A stretch of DNA of 64,000 nt from CATOSP01 sp965237775 (GTDB taxonomy: Bacteria; Chloroflexota; Dehalococcoidia; Lucifugimonadales; UBA3495), in contig OZ250155.1 of the NCBI GenBank assembly GCA_965237775.1, forward strand, positions 3,782,001 through 3,846,000, read 5' to 3'. Positions 63,150 to 64,000 of the stretch are shown in pieces (positions within the stretch are counted from its first letter, which is position 1; the number at the start of each line of letters is the position of its first letter). The notes below the pieces were generated by a model. The model was not told where the DNA came from, did no database searches, and saw nothing but the letters and a program-made list of their open reading frames with translations. A program made the translations under genes and the position numbers.

Positions 63150-64000
63150 ATGGCTGGCGTGACACTCTCGAAGCTGCACCCCGACTTCAGGCTCGGCCTC
63201 CTGCTGGTGGTGGCCGCCCTGCTACTTCACAGGGGATCTTCCGGCACCGACTGGGCTCTGCTCGCCTCCCGCTCGCTCGACCTGATGCGGGGGCAGTATG
63301 GATTGCTCGTCGTTGCAAGCGGCCTGGGAGCCCTGTTCGTGGTTGCGGCGGCCATCTGGGTGGACCGGCGCCCTCCCCACGGGATGATGGCAGCCGGAGC
63401 TCTGGTTCTGGCCCTGGGTGTCGCCCTGATGACTCTCTTCCACGGCTTCTAGGTGGCCCTCGCCGGCACGTTCCTTACTGGGGCAGGCGGCGCTTCCGTC
63501 GGTTCCTTGATCTTTTATTCGGTCGCCGTGAAGGGGTACACGCGGTACCGGGGGACGCTGATCGGCGCCCTGGTCATGGGGTTCAACATGAACTGGGGAC
63601 CCGGAGCAATCGGCGCCTTCGGCCTGCTGTTCGGGTTGAGGTGGGGGGACTGGGCCATCGCCGATGAGGCGGCCGGCGTCCTCATCGGTTCGTCCGGGGT
63701 CATCCTGACGTTGGCAGGAGGAACTTCTCTCTTCCTACTTCTCCCCCGGTGGTCCACCGGGACCTACGAACCGGGGCCGACCCTCAGGGAAACCGTTGCT
63801 GTCCCAGGCGCCAAGATCCAGATCATTAGGGTGGCGGCCGTCTACTTCGTCGCGGCCATGACCCTCTCCGTCGTGTCGGTCCTCGTCTGGAGGGTCAACA
63901 TGGAGGTGGCTCAGGAATTCGCAAACCCGGAGTTCGCACTCCAAGCCTTGGCCCTTACTGGCGGGACAGGCGCACTTCTTTGGGGCATATCAACCGACTT
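63150..64000 (+). pseudogene. MFS-like transporter with one in-frame TAG, runs off the window
   Basis: From ATG 63150: RLGLLLVVAALLLHRGSSG, LLVVASGLGALFVVAAAIWV and PPHGMMAAGALVLALGVALM, then TAG at 63450-63452. The same frame continues VALAGTFLTGAGGASVGSLI, GTLIGALVMGFNMNWGPGAI and ILTLAGGTSLFLLLPRW to base 64000. The helix pattern, loop basic residues (DRRPPHG) and continuation without a shift indicate an MFS permease with a single nonsense mutation. Trp (TGG) is a likely ancestor of the TAG. The 3' part is outside the window. Confidence 0.75.

Noticed and set aside
1..64000. CRISPR array or rRNA genes
   Set aside because: No regularly spaced direct repeats and no rRNA-like sequence were seen when reading through the window.

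Overview
The window reads as accessory, IS-riddled chromosome of a GC-rich bacterium. The gene content (two LLM-type flavin oxidoreductases, HpaB-type hydroxylase, GMC oxidoreductase, M19 dipeptidase, DUF1989, gamma-glutamyltransferase, P450/ferredoxin, deazaflavin-type reductase, Tat-lipoprotein intradiol dioxygenase) is what I would expect from an uncultured Chloroflexota of the SAR202/Dehalococcoidia type. That assignment is inference from gene families; no rRNA or marker gene is present.

Layout. 0-8.4 kb: IS630 end, transposase debris, a P450-ferredoxin operon, then four adjacent insertion sequences (an intact IS66 nested in the target duplication of an ISKra4-like element, a broken ISAs1-like transposase, a decayed IS66 relative). 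8.4-12.1 kb: MFS transporter, a two-domain OsmC-like gene with an in-frame TGA exactly at the peroxidatic cysteine position (candidate selenoprotein), IS5 debris. 12.2-13.9 kb: IS1380 copy 1. 14-22.9 kb: small membrane/lipoproteins, the Hen1-Pnkp RNA-repair operon, an alpha/beta hydrolase and unknown genes. 22.9-29.8 kb: IS630 copy B, fragments of dnaN, a helicase-exonuclease (RecQ-like) pseudogene, a duplicated GNAT::SDR chimera, and IS1380 copy 2. 30-34.1 kb: a peptide-type ABC uptake operon (binding protein plus two permeases, no ATPases). 34.3-38.3 kb: SDR, VOC, and a second damaged copy of part of the binding-protein gene carrying an 89-bp tandem duplication, a MITE and IS630 copy C. 38.7-41.3 kb: two small secreted proteins and IS1380 copy 3. 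41.8-46.7 kb: tRNA-Arg-like gene, YCII gene with a frameshift, second MITE abutting an IS701-like element, intradiol dioxygenase, headless PD-(D/E)XK gene, intergenic repeats. 46.7-61.4 kb: the best preserved stretch, a catabolic block (GMC, HpaB, deazaflavin-type reductase, M19 dipeptidase, polysaccharide deacetylase-like, two LLM oxidoreductases, GGT, DUF1989, epimerase). 61.4-64 kb: decayed IS3 and orphan remnants, then an MFS gene with an in-frame TAG running off the window.

The mobile elements can be delimited precisely: three IS1380 copies of 1718 bp with 5-bp duplications, two IS630 copies of 1245 bp inserted at CTAG, IS66 with an 8-bp duplication, an IS701-like element and two MITEs all at CTTAG. 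An intact paralogue inside the window proves one MITE and one IS630 insertion. The strongest candidates for something new are the TGA-containing OsmC-like gene, the shared CTTAG/CTAAG target of three unrelated elements, and the IS630 copies that spread after acquiring an inactivating repeat insertion. Functional links between neighbouring catabolic genes are inferred from proximity only.
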